A DNA stretch of 64,000 nt from Metellina segmentata (Eukaryota > Arthropoda > Arachnida > Araneae > Tetragnathidae): contig OX375872.1 in the NCBI GenBank assembly GCA_947359465.1, positions 82,888,931 to 82,952,930 of the forward strand, in the 5' to 3' direction. Position numbers and translations under genes: made by a program. Under the pieces are notes generated by a model. It saw only the letters and a program-made list of their open reading frames with translations. It did not search any database and was not told where the DNA came from. Positions 36,499 through 47,660 of this stretch are shown piece by piece; position 1 is the stretch's first letter, and each line of letters begins with the position of its first letter.

Positions 36499-36800
36499 GA
36501 CGAGATATCTCGTCCATCAAGAGTTGACCAATTTTGTAAATGACGATATATCTCGTCTATCAAGAACTGACACATTTTGAAAATGACGAGATATCTCGTC
36601 CTTCAACATCTGATCAATATTTCTAGTGGCGAGATACCTCGTCTATCAAGAGCTGACTAATTTTGCCAATAACGAGATATCTTGTAATCAAGAGATTGTA
36701 TTGACGATATTTTTAGGATGGGAGATCAAGATCTGATGAGGTTTCTTACAATGATGAAATTTCTCGTCCGTCAATTTTGCTAATAACAAGATACGTCATT
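36499..36800. repeat. 43-bp satellite with 16-bp palindromic core
   Basis: GACGAGATATCTCGTC, a perfect palindrome, starts at 36499. Copies follow at 36542, 36585, 36628 and 36671, exactly 43 bp apart, with 1-4 changes each. Linkers read catcaagagttgaccaattt with small variation. Degenerate pieces continue to about 36800. It lies about 1.3 kb on the 3' side of the FoxP exons. Confidence 0.9.
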
Positions 36801-37044
36801 GAGGCAATCACCACTCACCAGAAGGGTTTAGTGTACATATCCTTACCCATGTTATTCATGCCTTTCTGCATAAACTATAAAAATATTGCAATTGGGCAAG
36901 AAGTTTGAGCCTCTTAAATTTGTAACGCTGTCGCCGAATAAAATGACTTTACGACCTATTGAGTAAAGTCATCTCTATGTTTGGCTATTCATATTACCCG
37001 TATATTTGCAATGCTTATTTATTTCATAATTAATTTGGTGAGGC

Positions 37045-37325
37045 CGATCCCATCCATAAAGGGGAGCCCAGTTGGAAAAGCAACGGATTAGCAGCCTTTG
37101 AGCTGTGAATTCGAAACTAGGTCCAGTCTAAGACCGTCGCCTACACGTTAAATCTATCGTGGCTGAAATGTCCTGCCTTGGTATGGAAGTTTAGAAAGTT
37201 GGGTGCCAGCTCAAGTGTTGTCATCATTGCGAAGCGTTATCCTTGGACTTTTCCTTCGGAATAGCGTCCGGACCGTCGTCGATAGCTAATTGAGTTGCTC
37301 CAGTGCGACATTAAATAACTACACA
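37045..37325 (+). mobile_element. tRNA-derived SINE
   Basis: Head cccagttggaaaagcaacgg and gtgaattcgaaactagg act as box A and box B equivalents; the body has ggtatggaagtttagaaagt and the tail ttgagttgctccagtgcgac. Confidence 0.65.
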
Positions 37326-37419
37326 TATACCCATCCATAAAGATATTGGTGAGACAAAGGGGTAGGGTCCCTATGGTAGGCGTCCCTGTCCCTGCTGTTG
37401 ACGTAAGAACATCAAGTCA

Positions 37420-37697
37420 GATTTGATCTAAGCGAATTAACAACCCGAGGGTTGCGAGTTCAAAACTCTATCCAACGAAAGACTAGTGAACGTAGGGGCT
37501 AGTACGCGTTAAATCTGTAAACTCAGATGTCCTCACTTTGGTGTGCTGTAGAAGTTTGTAGAGTGGGGTACCAGCTCAGGCGTTGTTCTCGTCATCTGAC
37601 CGTGTTTCAAAAGGACGAGGCGTTGTCCTAGAATCTTTCCCTTCGTAATTGATACTGGATCCAATAGTGCGTAGCTCCAGTTGAGACATTAATTAAC
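37420..37697 (+). mobile_element. tRNA-derived SINE
   Basis: Second plus-strand copy, about 95 bp after the first. Box B-like gggttgcgagttcaaaactc, body gtgtgctgtagaagtttgta and tail tagctccagttgagacatta are seen. Confidence 0.65.
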
Positions 37698-37918
37698 CTC
37701 ATATTAGGTTTATATATCATATACATTTTGTCGTAATATCTTTCGGGTTAATGAATCGTCACATTAATTGTCATCATGAAACTCTAGACATAAAAATTTG
37801 TAATTTTTTCATTGACGATTTCTTGTTTCATTCACGCAAAATTATTCCGGTTTTTTATTTAAAAAACAACTTCAGTGTTGTTTATAAAACTACTTGAGAC
37901 TTGTGGAATGGGCTTTAC

Positions 37919-38020
37919 TTTCCATGTTGCGGCGTTCCTTCTGAAGTAACAGAACGTGTTTTGGAACCAATTATATATTTCATTTAATGTAAGCAGCCTT
38001 TCTGGGGATTCAATAATGGC
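37919..38020 (-). CDS. FoxP: FoxP forkhead-domain exon (helices 2-3 region)
   Basis: Minus strand, acceptor TTTGATTTCAG before GCC and donor GTAAAG after AAA. The 34 codons read [20 protein letters not shown], then [14 protein letters not shown]. This matches the FoxP forkhead segment after T-Y-A-S-L-I-R-Q, and its two splice points fall where FoxP genes are known to split (RQ/AI and WK/NAV), both in phase 0. FoxP proteins are DNA-binding transcription factors; this segment builds the middle of the winged helix. The residue before YFRRN is cysteine where vertebrate FoxP has alanine and most other Fox proteins have proline. The following exon (recognition helix, NAVRHNLSLHKCF) is not visible in the window. 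Confidence 0.9.
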
Positions 38021-38170
38021 CTGAAATCAAAGAAAATAAAAACGCAAAAAAAAAATTTTCTCGCAATTTTTTGAGAAATAGAAAAAAACATTTAATAATT
38101 AAGCGGATGTAAAACATATTCACACACCCAAGAAAGCATGTAAGATGTATTTCCAATATTAAACACTTAC

Positions 38171-38247
38171 CTGCCTGATAAGTGAGGCATAAGTAAATGG
38201 AGGACGGACATCATCGTTCTTATAAAACTCACGATTTCTCGTTATTT
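38171..38247 (-). CDS. FoxP: FoxP forkhead-domain exon (N-terminal part)
   Basis: Minus strand, acceptor TTCATTTTCAG at 38248-38258 and donor GTAAGT at 38165-38170. The exon encodes (E)[19 protein letters not shown] followed by ASLIRQ. [15 protein letters not shown] is the signature start of the FoxP forkhead domain. It enters in phase 1 and leaves in phase 0, and the 150-bp intron to the next exon (37919-38020) is intact. Upstream exons with the zinc finger, leucine zipper and Gln-rich region should lie to the right, but none was recognised; the nearest upstream sequence is hAT and Tc1 DNA. Identity as FoxP is strong; whether it is the main gene or a diverged paralogue is open. Confidence 0.93.
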
Positions 38248-38363
38248 CTGAAAATGAAGAATTTGGTCTGATTAAATAACTGTATCGTTTCTTAACTCGT
38301 AGTACCGTTTGAACACAAAACGCAAAACTTTAAAAAAAAGGGATTGTAATCTACTTATAATAA

Positions 38364-38394
<31 letters not shown>
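38364..38394. repeat. (CT)n-(AT)n microsatellite
   Basis: About 8 CT then 7 AT repeats; the hAT remnant begins right after it and ends at another TA run. Confidence 0.9.
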
Positions 38395-39403
38395 CAAATG
38401 GTATCGGGCCGCCCAAGGAGCATTAAATTATTTCCATTTTATTTACTGTGGTGTATTTCTCTCGGATTTGTGCGGTTCTTATCTATGAAATGTCCACTCA
38501 GATTAGGAGGCGGTAAATCAGAACTTGAAATTTGTTATGTTACTAGAGCTTGTGAATTATGATTTCTGAATTCTGTATGTCTCTATTTTCCAATTTTGAC
38601 AACTGTTTTCAAGTTGGCAGACAAAGTAGCTGCATTTAAAGCAAAACTGAAGTTGTGGGGACGGCGCGTGAACAGAGGTATTTTGGACATGTTTCAGACA
38701 TTAGTGGGGATTTTAGGAGAGATAAAGCCTAAACATTCATTCTCCCAGTTGGTGCACGATCACCTGTCTTTACTTTTAAAACAGCACAACAGACTCACCC
38801 ACAAAAGACCCACGGACTAGTTTTGGGATGCGATGGATGGACTGCGATCCATTTGTCAACAAATCAGGCGAATCTAGCATGTCTGTGCTAGAAGAAGATC
38901 AACTGCTGGAGATTGCAAATAAAGAAGTCCTTAAAATTACGTTCGAGACAACAACTCTGCTGGTGTTCTGGATTAAAGTCATGGCGGAATACCCTGAGAT
39001 TTCCACCACAGCACTTAAATCCCTACTGCCATTTCCGACAACCTATCTGAAGCGGTGTTTACTGTAGTGACAGCAACCAAAACAACGGTATAAACTAGAC
39101 ATAAGCAACACACTTCGGGTGTCATTGTCTCCTATTACCCCAGATGAAACCGTCTCGTCGCAAAGAAACAAGCTCAAGGTTCTCATTGATTTAGCGTTCT
39201 AGTGAATTAAAATGTTAAATCACTTTACATTCATTTTTTGGTGTAACTGTATTTTATTTTGAAGGCATGTTTAAATACAATCAAATTAAAAATTTAAAAC
39301 AAAACAATCTAAAATATAAACGCCCCCAAACCCCTCAGCGGGCCGCGTTAAAATTATCAAACGTTGATCCGGTCCGCGGCGATAAAAAGGTTGGGGAGCA
39401 CTG
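38395..39403 (+). mobile_element. hAT remnant of the SCAND3/ZBED type
   Basis: The right end AAGGTTGGGGAGCACTG is a standard terminus for this group and is followed by tatatata, which also precedes position 38395, consistent with insertion into a TA run. The left end has no matching TIR, so the element is 5'-truncated. Confidence 0.7.
38596..39200 (+). pseudogene. hAT transposase C-terminal half
   Basis: KLADKVAAFKAKLKLWGRRV, DCDPFVNKSGESSMSVLEED and FWIKVMAEYPEISTTALKSL lead to LLPFPTTYLKRC. In SCAND3/ZBED-like hAT proteins this is the linker and the C-terminal dimerisation domain (L-L-P-F-x-T-T-Y-L-C-E). A stop near 38818, loss of the E-x-G-F part and a frameshift before DISNTLRVSLSPITPDE (about 39100) make it non-functional. 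Confidence 0.8.
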
Positions 39404-39409
39404 TATATA

Positions 39410-39763
39410 TATATGAAATGATACCTAAAAATAACCCCCTAATACAATTCTCACCAGAGACCAGTCCCTTGATCACCCCACTTCCCTTTCAGTCCTTCGT
39501 CTTGTTTGTCCAATAGGTCATATATCTTGCCATCCCCTTTCACCTTTGACCTCCGGAACTCCCAGTCTGACTGACCACCCAAGACCGTTTTCCCTCTCAA
39601 ATCGCCTGTGAGAAAATTACCTCTTCGCTTAACTCCCGACCTCTACTAATGAAATTTCTTGCTAGATTCCCTGTCCAATAGTCTTTCTTTTAATTCTCAT
39701 CCCTCTGGCGAATTCATTGTGTAGTATACACTTTTTCCATGAGCCCCTTAGAATAGGAAGCAA
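39410..39763. other. C-rich non-coding stretch
   Basis: Pyrimidine-rich plus strand; no gene seen. Confidence 0.3.
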
Positions 39764-39850
39764 CAGAACCGTTCAAGTCTCCATCCCCTTAACAGAACCG
39801 TTCAAGTCTCCGTCCCCTTAACAGAACCGTTCAAGTCTCCGTCCCCTCAA
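39764..39850. repeat. 29-bp tandem repeat, three copies
   Basis: Units starting cagaaccgttcaagtctccr at 39764, 39793 and 39822, nearly identical. Confidence 0.9.
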
Positions 39851-39904
39851 CAACCTCCACGCCTGATAATATTACTAGGATGTTATTGGAATAATAAAGA
39901 TTTT

Positions 39905-41190
39905 GTTAGAGAATTTATGTCTCTTTTATGGAACCAGCACTACACTCCCCTCCAATGGATCATCCTCATCCGGATGCCTAGACCACTCTTGCCACTCCGT
40001 GTCACGACTGCAGGCTTACTCAATAACGTGTTGCGCCTCCTTTCACCTGCAAAACAACTGCAACTCTCCTGGGTATAGATGCCACAAGTTCTTGGTATTT
40101 GACTGGAGACAGGTTGTTCCAAATATCTAAGCAGCGGTCACGCAAAGTCGAGATATTCGGACATGGTGGTGTTTGAGCTCTGAGCTGCCGCTCCATGACA
40201 CTTCAAATGTGCTCTATTATGGCAAGTTATGTTGCCAGGACATTAAGTGAAATTCATCAGTATGCTCCTCGAACCACTCCAACACAATCCAGGCTTTGTG
40301 ACGTGTGGCGTTGTCCTGCTGGAAAATTCCATTTCCAGTTAGGAAGACAGACGCCATGTAAAGGTGCAACTAATGATGTTCAGATAGTTCGCAGCGTTCA
40401 TGGTCTGTCCAACCACAACTACGGGTCCCAGAGTCGCCCATAAGAACATTATCCAAAGCATAATACCGCCACCACCAGCCTGTGTATGACCTGCTGTACA
40501 AGAGGGGAGCAACTGTTCGCCTGGCAGACGGCGTACCCTGACTCGACCATCGACGTGATGAATGAGAAATCGGGATTCATCTGACCAGGCAACTCTCTTC
40601 GACTCATCCATGATCCAGTCTCGATATTCCCGGGCCCACTGTAGGCGTTGTTGACGATGACGCTTGGTCTACAGAGGCACACGAGTGGAACGTCTACTGC
40701 ACAGTCCCATATCCAACAGCGTCCGCTGAACTGTGTGTTCCGAAACACTTGCGCTTGGACCTACATTGTATTGGGCTGTCAGCTGAGCCACTGTCTCCCG
40801 CCGATTTTGCTTTACCAAGCGGAACAGTTTCTGACGTCCTTTTTCTTTGATGACGCGTGGACGACCAACACCTTGGAGTCTACTGCAGGTGTCGCCGTCA
40901 TTTATCCACTTTGCATGAATATTAACTACGGCAGATCATGAACAACCTACCAGTCGTGCAGTTTCGGTGATACTCGTTCCTAGTCTTAGGGCCATTACGA
41001 TCTGCCCTCTATCAAATTCGCTTAGATCAGCAGCCTTTCCCATCACTCGCAAAAGTAAGTGTAAGAATGATTACTTACCTTCTCCAGTAGCAGTTAAATA
41101 CCATTCTCACTTAATCACGTGCCTTCCACTTCATCCAGACGAGTTCACTGAAAAATGTGGGGATGGTCATAATGTTTTGGCTCGTCAGTG
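39905..41190 (-). mobile_element. Tc1-like element, left end lost
   Basis: The right end reads, in element orientation, CACTGACGAGCCAAAACATT after a TA (41191-41192). The inverse copy is absent on the left, so the boundary at about 39905 is where similarity fades. Confidence 0.75.
39960..41043 (-). pseudogene. Tc1 transposase, multiple stops, DDE end lost
   Basis: The start is the ATG at 41043 ([20 protein letters not shown]). The paired helix-turn-helix region follows ([11 protein letters not shown]), stopped by TGA at 40936-40938. A TAG occurs at 40669-40671 before TKRHRQQRLQWAREYRDW. The first catalytic acid is kept in AWSDESRFLIHHVDGRVRV, the second in QQDNATRHKAWIVLEWFEEH (after a frameshift near 40340). 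The third, in S-P-D-L-N-P-I-E, is lost: only MSWQHNLP then stops is seen, although WHLYPGELQL-like tail sequence persists. Dead copy. Confidence 0.85.
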
Positions 41191-41192
41191 TA

Positions 41193-42585
41193 TATAAAAG
41201 GATGTGTTTGTGTATATTTTCCATACAAATCTACACCGCGTTTGACTAATTCACACCAAATTTGGCACACTTATACTTTAGAACACTGAAGATAATAAGA
41301 AGTTCCACACCCCTAAAAGTGTTAAAATTTTTACCAGAGAGAGTCTTATACTACAAACTTATACAAATTACTTTTAAGGAGTGATAAAATCAAAAACTGG
41401 TTCGTTACATTCGTGTCTTTAAAATAAATTCTTTAACACCATGCTAGCAGGTGACTAAATATTTTTAATCTGAATTCTCCAAATCAAAAGTGTATAGCTT
41501 TGTTTAATTTTACCTCTGCCATATACTACCATTTAATTATAAACATTTCAGAAAAGAAGCAAAATGTTTCAAAATAAGTATAAACATGTCGCATAATGCC
41601 TCAAGGGGATATAGCAGAATTGAAGGTCTGTCTGTCTTCTATACAGATCTACACTGTTTGACCAGTCCACTCCAAATTTGGAAAACACTTATTCTTCACA
41701 GCTCTGGGGGTAACGTAGGCAACATATTAACCTCAGTTCTATTTGACCTAGGTGTTCAGTGGGATTTAAAAACAATTCGAAATCCTCATGGGAATAACAT
41801 TTTTAGATTATTTTTACGATCACTGAAGAATTCACACCAACCATATGGTAGGTACATTCATCCTATCTTTAATATTACAATTCGACCAATTCACAACAAA
41901 TTTGGTACACTCATTATTTGACGACTGTGCTTAACACATGCTATATACAGTTGTAGATTTAGGGGGGCTATAGCCAAAAGCAGCTAAGTTTACTTTGTAA
42001 AATAACTTATTAAATTTGAAGCTTCGCACTATTGTGTGATAAACCATTTTTGCCTTTGTATTTCTGAAACGGTGCTACAGGCAAAATATAAAACCTACTG
42101 AATATACCACCTACTAATAATAATCAGTAAGCTGTCTGCTCCCATAACTAAATGAGGAAACAATATTCTGCCGAATAGTATATAATGGGTTAAATGATCA
42201 GATGTTTATCAATGTTGCACTTCTATTATGATTACCTGAACCAAAAGAAATTCTTTATTGATGACATATGAAATGATCACCAAAAACAAACATCATTTAG
42301 TTATCAAGGAACATAACAGCTGTTTTGATGAAAAAGTCAACAATGTGAATTTATAATCATGGTGCAGGGAAATTCTAGGCTCAGGTGAATTGTTTCTGAA
42401 TTTGCGTCATCTTTTACTAGCCATCTTAACTAAAGGAAATTTATTATTCATAAATACAATAATACAAAGCTTTGAAGTTGCATCCTGAAAAAGAAAAAAT
42501 AATTATGTTTCCTCTTACATAAAAAAAAAATACAATGATACAAACTTTTCCAACAGAATCCTAAAAACAAGAATTGTTTCTTTTT
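41193..42585. repeat. Recurring TTTGACCAATTCACACCAAATTTGG motif, otherwise AT-rich
   Basis: Related forms occur near 41247, 41658 and 41881 (ttgactaattcacaccaaat, tttgaccagtccactccaaa, tcgaccaattcacaacaaat). The start tataaaaggatgtgtttgtg also resembles 17032 and 47670. Probably parts of one dispersed DNA element family; ends not defined. Confidence 0.4.
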
Positions 42586-44853
42586 CAGGGTTCCTACTCT
42601 TTTTTTCTAACTAAAAATAAGGACTTTCTAAGCACTTTCTAGGACAAAACAAGGACTTAAATAAAACATTCAAGAAACCATATAATACATTGTAATACCT
42701 GACTTTCGACCCAATGGGGATGCTCTTACAGATTAGTTAATCTTATAAGAACAGTAGAATGTAAAAAAAAATTATTAAAGTCTTTTTTCTAAAAATTATA
42801 CACAAATAAAGCTACACAAAAATAAGATTTTTCAAATAAGCTGTCTGATTTTTACAAAATTTAGCAGTTAATATATGGGCATTTACGTGTACACGTATGA
42901 GTAATATGTGCAAGTACATAAACAAATTATAGAATGGAGACAGCAAGAAAAAAACTTTGGATGTTTTTCTTTTATTTCTTTGCAGTGCATTTGCTTTTAT
43001 AAAAGGGGAAAGAAAGAGTTAAGAAGTTTGATGAGGATCGGACTTGGTGTTGGTCTCAAAGCAGCTGTTGCGAGTTTGATTCAGTTTTCGTATTCTTTTC
43101 ATATTGTTTTGTTTTTTCTTTTTAATGGTCTTTAGGGGAGTGTATGAACAATTTTTAGCATATTGCTGCTCATAGTTAGGAAACACCATTTTGTGTCGTC
43201 TGGGTCAGGCTCCACCCTGATCCACCAGCACTTTCATTTTCAAAAATTTCCCTTTTTTTAATTTTTTTTGAAATTACAGTGTTTATCTTGTGTCTGCAGC
43301 TTCAGCCTGCTTATGAAATGGAAATTACTCACCACAGTAATTATTTTACACTTTCATAAATTCATAATGAAAATAAGAAGTAAATTCATTTATTGGCACA
43401 TCAGAGGTTTCGATAAAATAAAATTAGTGGCAAACTATTAATTTACTAAAAGGATTGCAAGTTGCATATGTCAGAGTCAAATTTGACTGGATCGGAGACC
43501 GAATGAGTTTCAAAGAAAATATTTTCCGGTGAACCAAAGCAGATCATAAGAGATATGTATAAACTTTGATAAATTTATAAAAAGGTTAAAAAAATAAAAT
43601 GCAATTTTATTGAATAGATATTCTAACTAGTTGCCACCTTCCCAACCTAAGCCATTCGGTGTATTGCCACATAATTTTGAACGAGACATCTGAAGTGGTA
43701 CCCCACTCTCCAAACTTTTCTACACCAACCCAACGTGAGGACTTTTGGCCACGACAGATTTAAGGTGTACCAGCTACCTCTACACCATACACTTACAAAC
43801 ATCATTTTACTGAAACAAAATTAATTTGAAAATAATCATCTAAGCTGACAATGGAAACAGACTGCGCATGGCATAACAAAAGAAAAGTGAAATTCAAGCA
43901 CAGTCGGCCACTGAGTATTTGTCACCCTTATACAAAGAGAAAAAAATTATAAAGCATAGAAAAATTACTTTCACTTTCGGTCAGCAGCCAAATACGATGA
44001 GTTCGAAATTTCTAGTTTTCAAACGATTTTTCCCGATTCATGAAATTTTCTGACTATTCTCGGTTCACCAGCACTCTGGTTTATGTTTTTGCGATCTTTT
44101 CCTCCAATGTTTTTTTAATCGAGGAGGTTGGTCTTTTTTTCGGAACTGATAACCGATTGCTTCAAATTTTCAGAGCAGAATAAGCCCCGAAAATCTTCAC
44201 AATTTTTCTTTTTTTTTTCTTGGGATAGTTTTTACAAAAAATTAGAAGCATAAAAAAATTGGTTTAAAAAAACTGCAACAGATCGGGTTACCACTCAGAT
44301 AGCAGTATTAATTAAAATAAATTATCTTTATATTGTTTTCGATTCACCTACTAAAATAAAAATAGAGACTTTCCCATAATTGTAATAAATTTTAAAACAA
44401 TGCACTCTCGGGTAACTGAATAAACAAAATTAATTAACGTTTGATGATTTTATTCTAGTTTCCTCTATCAGGGAAACTACTTTGTGCATTTTGAGAGCCA
44501 CTCATAAGTCGAAAACAGACCGATTTTCATGGGTTTTCAAGTTCTTAAAGTGTATTATATATATGTGCTCATCAAGAGTCGATCGACGATTTGTATATCG
44601 TGTATCAAGTGTTGCCATTCAACCAAGCCAGTTCTCGAATCATCACCAAAACCGTACTTGTAAGCAGTTTTATCGCCGATCAGCCGCTAAAAAGAGGTCG
44701 GAAATATTGTAAAAAAATATCGTCATTTGAAAACTGAATTTTGTTTTCAAAGGAGCACTTTCTAAGGACTATTGATGAAAAATAAGCACTTCTAAGGGCC
44801 CTTAGAAATGGAAGGTCAAAATAAGCACTTTCTAAGCACCCGTGGGAACCCTG
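42586..44853. mobile_element. Non-autonomous hAT-like element
   Basis: Left end CAGGGTTCCTACTC followed by ataaggactttctaagcact; right end, read inversely, CAGGGTTCCCACGGGTGCTT followed by agaaagtgcttattttgacc. Subterminal agcactttctaag is repeated at both ends. Flanking T-rich octamers are similar (ttcttttt, tttttttc) but too simple to count as proof of a duplication. No transposase found. Confidence 0.5.
43640..43810 (-). mobile_element. tRNA-derived SINE, partial
   Basis: Body only: accccactctccaaactttt, aacccaacgtgaggactttt, ggtgtaccagctacctctac, accatacacttacaaacatc. Head and tail are missing. Confidence 0.65.
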
Positions 44854-44922
44854 TTTTTTTCTGATTTTTTCTATAATTACCCTCAAGTAATTGCCATGCT
44901 TTTCACCTACATGAATCTAAAT

Positions 44923-45312
44923 GGCATATCTTGAAAGGCTACACCTCGAATTTCCCACTTAAAATCATAGCAGTAGCTAGCCTTATGTGTGTGTGAATGT
45001 TTGAGGTTACTTTAAGATCATTCGTATTCATTTGCTACTTATGTGAAATATTTCTGGACAATTTAATCGAACAATCTTGACCTCATTATATCTTACAATC
45101 ATCACAATGCAAATGATTGGCATATCTTGAAATCGCTACTCATAAAATTTTCCACTTAAATTCTTAGCAGTAGCTAGTCTTAAGAATATGCAAGGTTACT
45201 GCATCCATACTTATTTGCTACTTATTTGAAATATTTCTTGACAAAATTTGTTTTTATTATTCAATAATCTTAACGTTCATTACATCTTATGATCTTGACA
45301 ATGCAAATTATT
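44923..45312. repeat. 196-bp tandem duplication
   Basis: Two units, 44923-45118 and 45119-45312, share ggcatatcttgaaa, agcagtagctag, atttgctacttat, gaaatatttct and aatgcaaatgatt in order. Confidence 0.8.
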
Positions 45313-46181
45313 GAAGTAAATTTTTACAACCAGAAGCATTTAATGAAACTAATTTATTGCTATATGGGTAATCAGTAGCTACAGAGTTTAGTTCTATCTG
45401 TCTGGTTAAAGTGAGGAGGGCATGAAACTAACCAATCTTCCAGAAGATTTAAAGCTTTACAGGTCTGATTTTTCCGTAATTGAATGGAATCTTTGTAATT
45501 TTGAGCAGAAGTTGTACCAAGAGGATCATAGAAATCAAATTTTTCCTACTGTTAGAACTAAGATTATTTTCATTTAAAGGTATAAATAAATATTCACTAT
45601 GGGTAAATTGTTCTCCAGCCAATTAAGATAATGTTTCATCAGTCTTATAGATATACGTTTCTAAGCACCTGGCAGCTGAGGAATTCGTCCTACAAAGAAT
45701 CATAAAAATCCATCAATGACACTGTCGGAAAAATTAGAAAATTTGAGACTCCTCAATCCTGGAATGCTTTGACAAAACAGTGATCCTACCTCCCGGGTTC
45801 TTACTACTGGAAGTTGGAAGGCTATATATTATATTGAGAACTAGGAAGTTTAGTGAACAAAGTGAACTTGTTATCCAAGCCTCATCTAGAGAATGAATAT
45901 GGAAACAACGTTACACATTTAATAATATTTAATGTACAATATTATGGAGATTAAAACCTGCATTGAACAGAACCTTCGGTAACAATTGTAGAATTAAGTT
46001 CAACAGCCTTGGGTTCAGGTGGATCTACAGGTAGATCTCAGGTAGACTCTCAGATGAAGAATTGAGAGAGGGAAACTGAGCACCAGGTAAGTCATGGAAA
46101 ACCTGCTGTTTTTCGACATCAAGCTTGCCAGCTTCTTTTAGCACTGCTACAAAGAGTTGAATGCTAGACGAAGGTTCCCTT
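45313..46181. other. Non-coding stretch
   Basis: No supported gene. A donor-like caccagGTAAGT at 46083-46094 on the plus strand has no clear exon. Confidence 0.25.
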
Positions 46182-46560
46182 TCAGGTTAAAAATGACGGC
46201 CATCCCTTGCCTACTACCTTTCCAAGCGACTGGGATCTACAAAAAGAAATATTTTGCCTCTTTTGGCAGTAGAAAAACCGCCTTTGGTTTTGAAGGTAAT
46301 TTTTTGTGTTCACTTTCTGAAGAAAAGATTTCATAGCTTGTTTTTCAAGGGAGAGGTAGCTATCACGAGACAATATAGCTGAAATCACAATGCACGTCTC
46401 TTGATTACAGTTTATTATGTTTTGCAACAGGTCCTCAAATTTTGAGAAGCATTTCTCAAGGCAATCATAGGTGTTATTGGTACCTACATGTACCAGAATC
46501 AAGTCACGATTCTTTAAAGATGAAACCTTTTTAGTTTGACGTTCAATGGTGATTCCTGGA
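46182..46560 (-). pseudogene. SGNH-hydrolase-like fragment
   Basis: Minus-strand text PGITIERQTKKVSSL, KNRDLILVHVGTNNTYDCLE and QETCIVISAILSRD follows the pattern of SGNH/GDSL-type hydrolases: a block III-like V-H-V-G-T-N-(D/N) and a following I-S-x-I-L/P-R. Such domains occur in host genes and in ORF1 of some LINEs; here no catalytic serine or final D-x-x-H block is visible and a frame end comes soon after. Most likely a retroelement remnant. Confidence 0.4.
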
Positions 46561-47399
46561 AAAACTAGAACATTAGAAAGAAGAGTTTAAGCTAGTGATA
46601 AGTATGGGAGGTATAAGAAAGATCGAAATTTTCGTCCGTTTTCCCGCCTTTTCAAATCTTGTTTACATTTCGTATTCTCGACAAATGTGGGATGAAATGT
46701 AACAAACTTCATATTCACACAAAACTACAAACGAATTGAATAATTAAACGATAAGGGAAATGTATTAATGTATTCTACTGTTTAACCATCTTTTTTTTGA
46801 CGGGAAGAATAGAACTTTGAAAGCACTCAACTTGATTTGCGATATTTGAATTTTTGCAAACGAAAATTAATACACTCAGATATTTTCTTTGGGAGTGGTT
46901 GCAAATTGATCTTCAAAATACTAATAAATTCATTTCTAGAGAATAATTCCATGTCAAAAATTTCATAATGGATCTACTTCAATAGTCACGCACTCGTTTT
47001 GGGCAAAAAGTTAGTGTGAGTTGTGAAATTTAAAACAAAAAAATTAAAACTGTACAAAATTTATCTAAAAATTAGTTTTTGTTGAAAATTCTTTAACTTC
47101 AGAACGTTTAGTCAACTTCTTTTTTCTTTTCCTACAAAAACTCGCCAATTTACTCTGATTATTCAAGAGTTCTTTAAATTTATAAGCAGAAATGATTTCG
47201 GTATTCCTGTGTTCACTGATAGGATACATTAACATTTGTGAAAAAATAACTCTGTTTTTAATAACCTCAAAGCACCTTACAATCTTGAAATCCATTTCAA
47301 CATTGCATTTCTTATGCACACAATGTTTAAATGTAGGAATATTAAAGGATAGTTATGGAACAAACTTAACTTCTGTTAATAATTATCTCTACTATTTTA
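46561..47399. other. AT-rich non-coding stretch
   Basis: No supported feature. Confidence 0.25.
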
Positions 47400-47660
47400 A
47401 AAGGAAGTATGTTAAGCTGTTAGCTTCCAGATAGGAAGGTTCTTGGTTCAAATCCGGGTCAGTGCATGGATGTTTGTAAGCGTATGGTGTAGAGGCGGCT
47501 AGTGCACCTTAAATCTGTCTTGGCCGAAAGTCCTCACGTTGGGTTGGTGTGGAAGTTTGGAGAGTGGGGAGCCAGCACAGATGTTGCCTTGTCATCTGAC
47601 CGTGGTTCAAATAACATGGCGATACACCGAATGGTTTAGGCTGGGACGGTGGTAGCTAGT
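47400..47660 (+). mobile_element. tRNA-derived SINE with clear box B
   Basis: GGTTCAAATCC at 47445-47455 matches the pol III box B. It is followed by gtgcatggatgtttgtaagc, gtatggtgtagaggcggcta, gttggtgtggaagtttggag and catctgaccgtggttcaaat. Confidence 0.75.

Noticed and set aside
36499..36800. CRISPR-like array of regularly spaced repeats
   Set aside because: The linkers are themselves repeats of one another, and the context is an animal genome, so it is a tandem satellite.
47445..47455. tRNA gene suggested by a good box B
   Set aside because: No cloverleaf with paired acceptor stem was seen and the flanking sequence matches the SINE body, so it is a SINE head.
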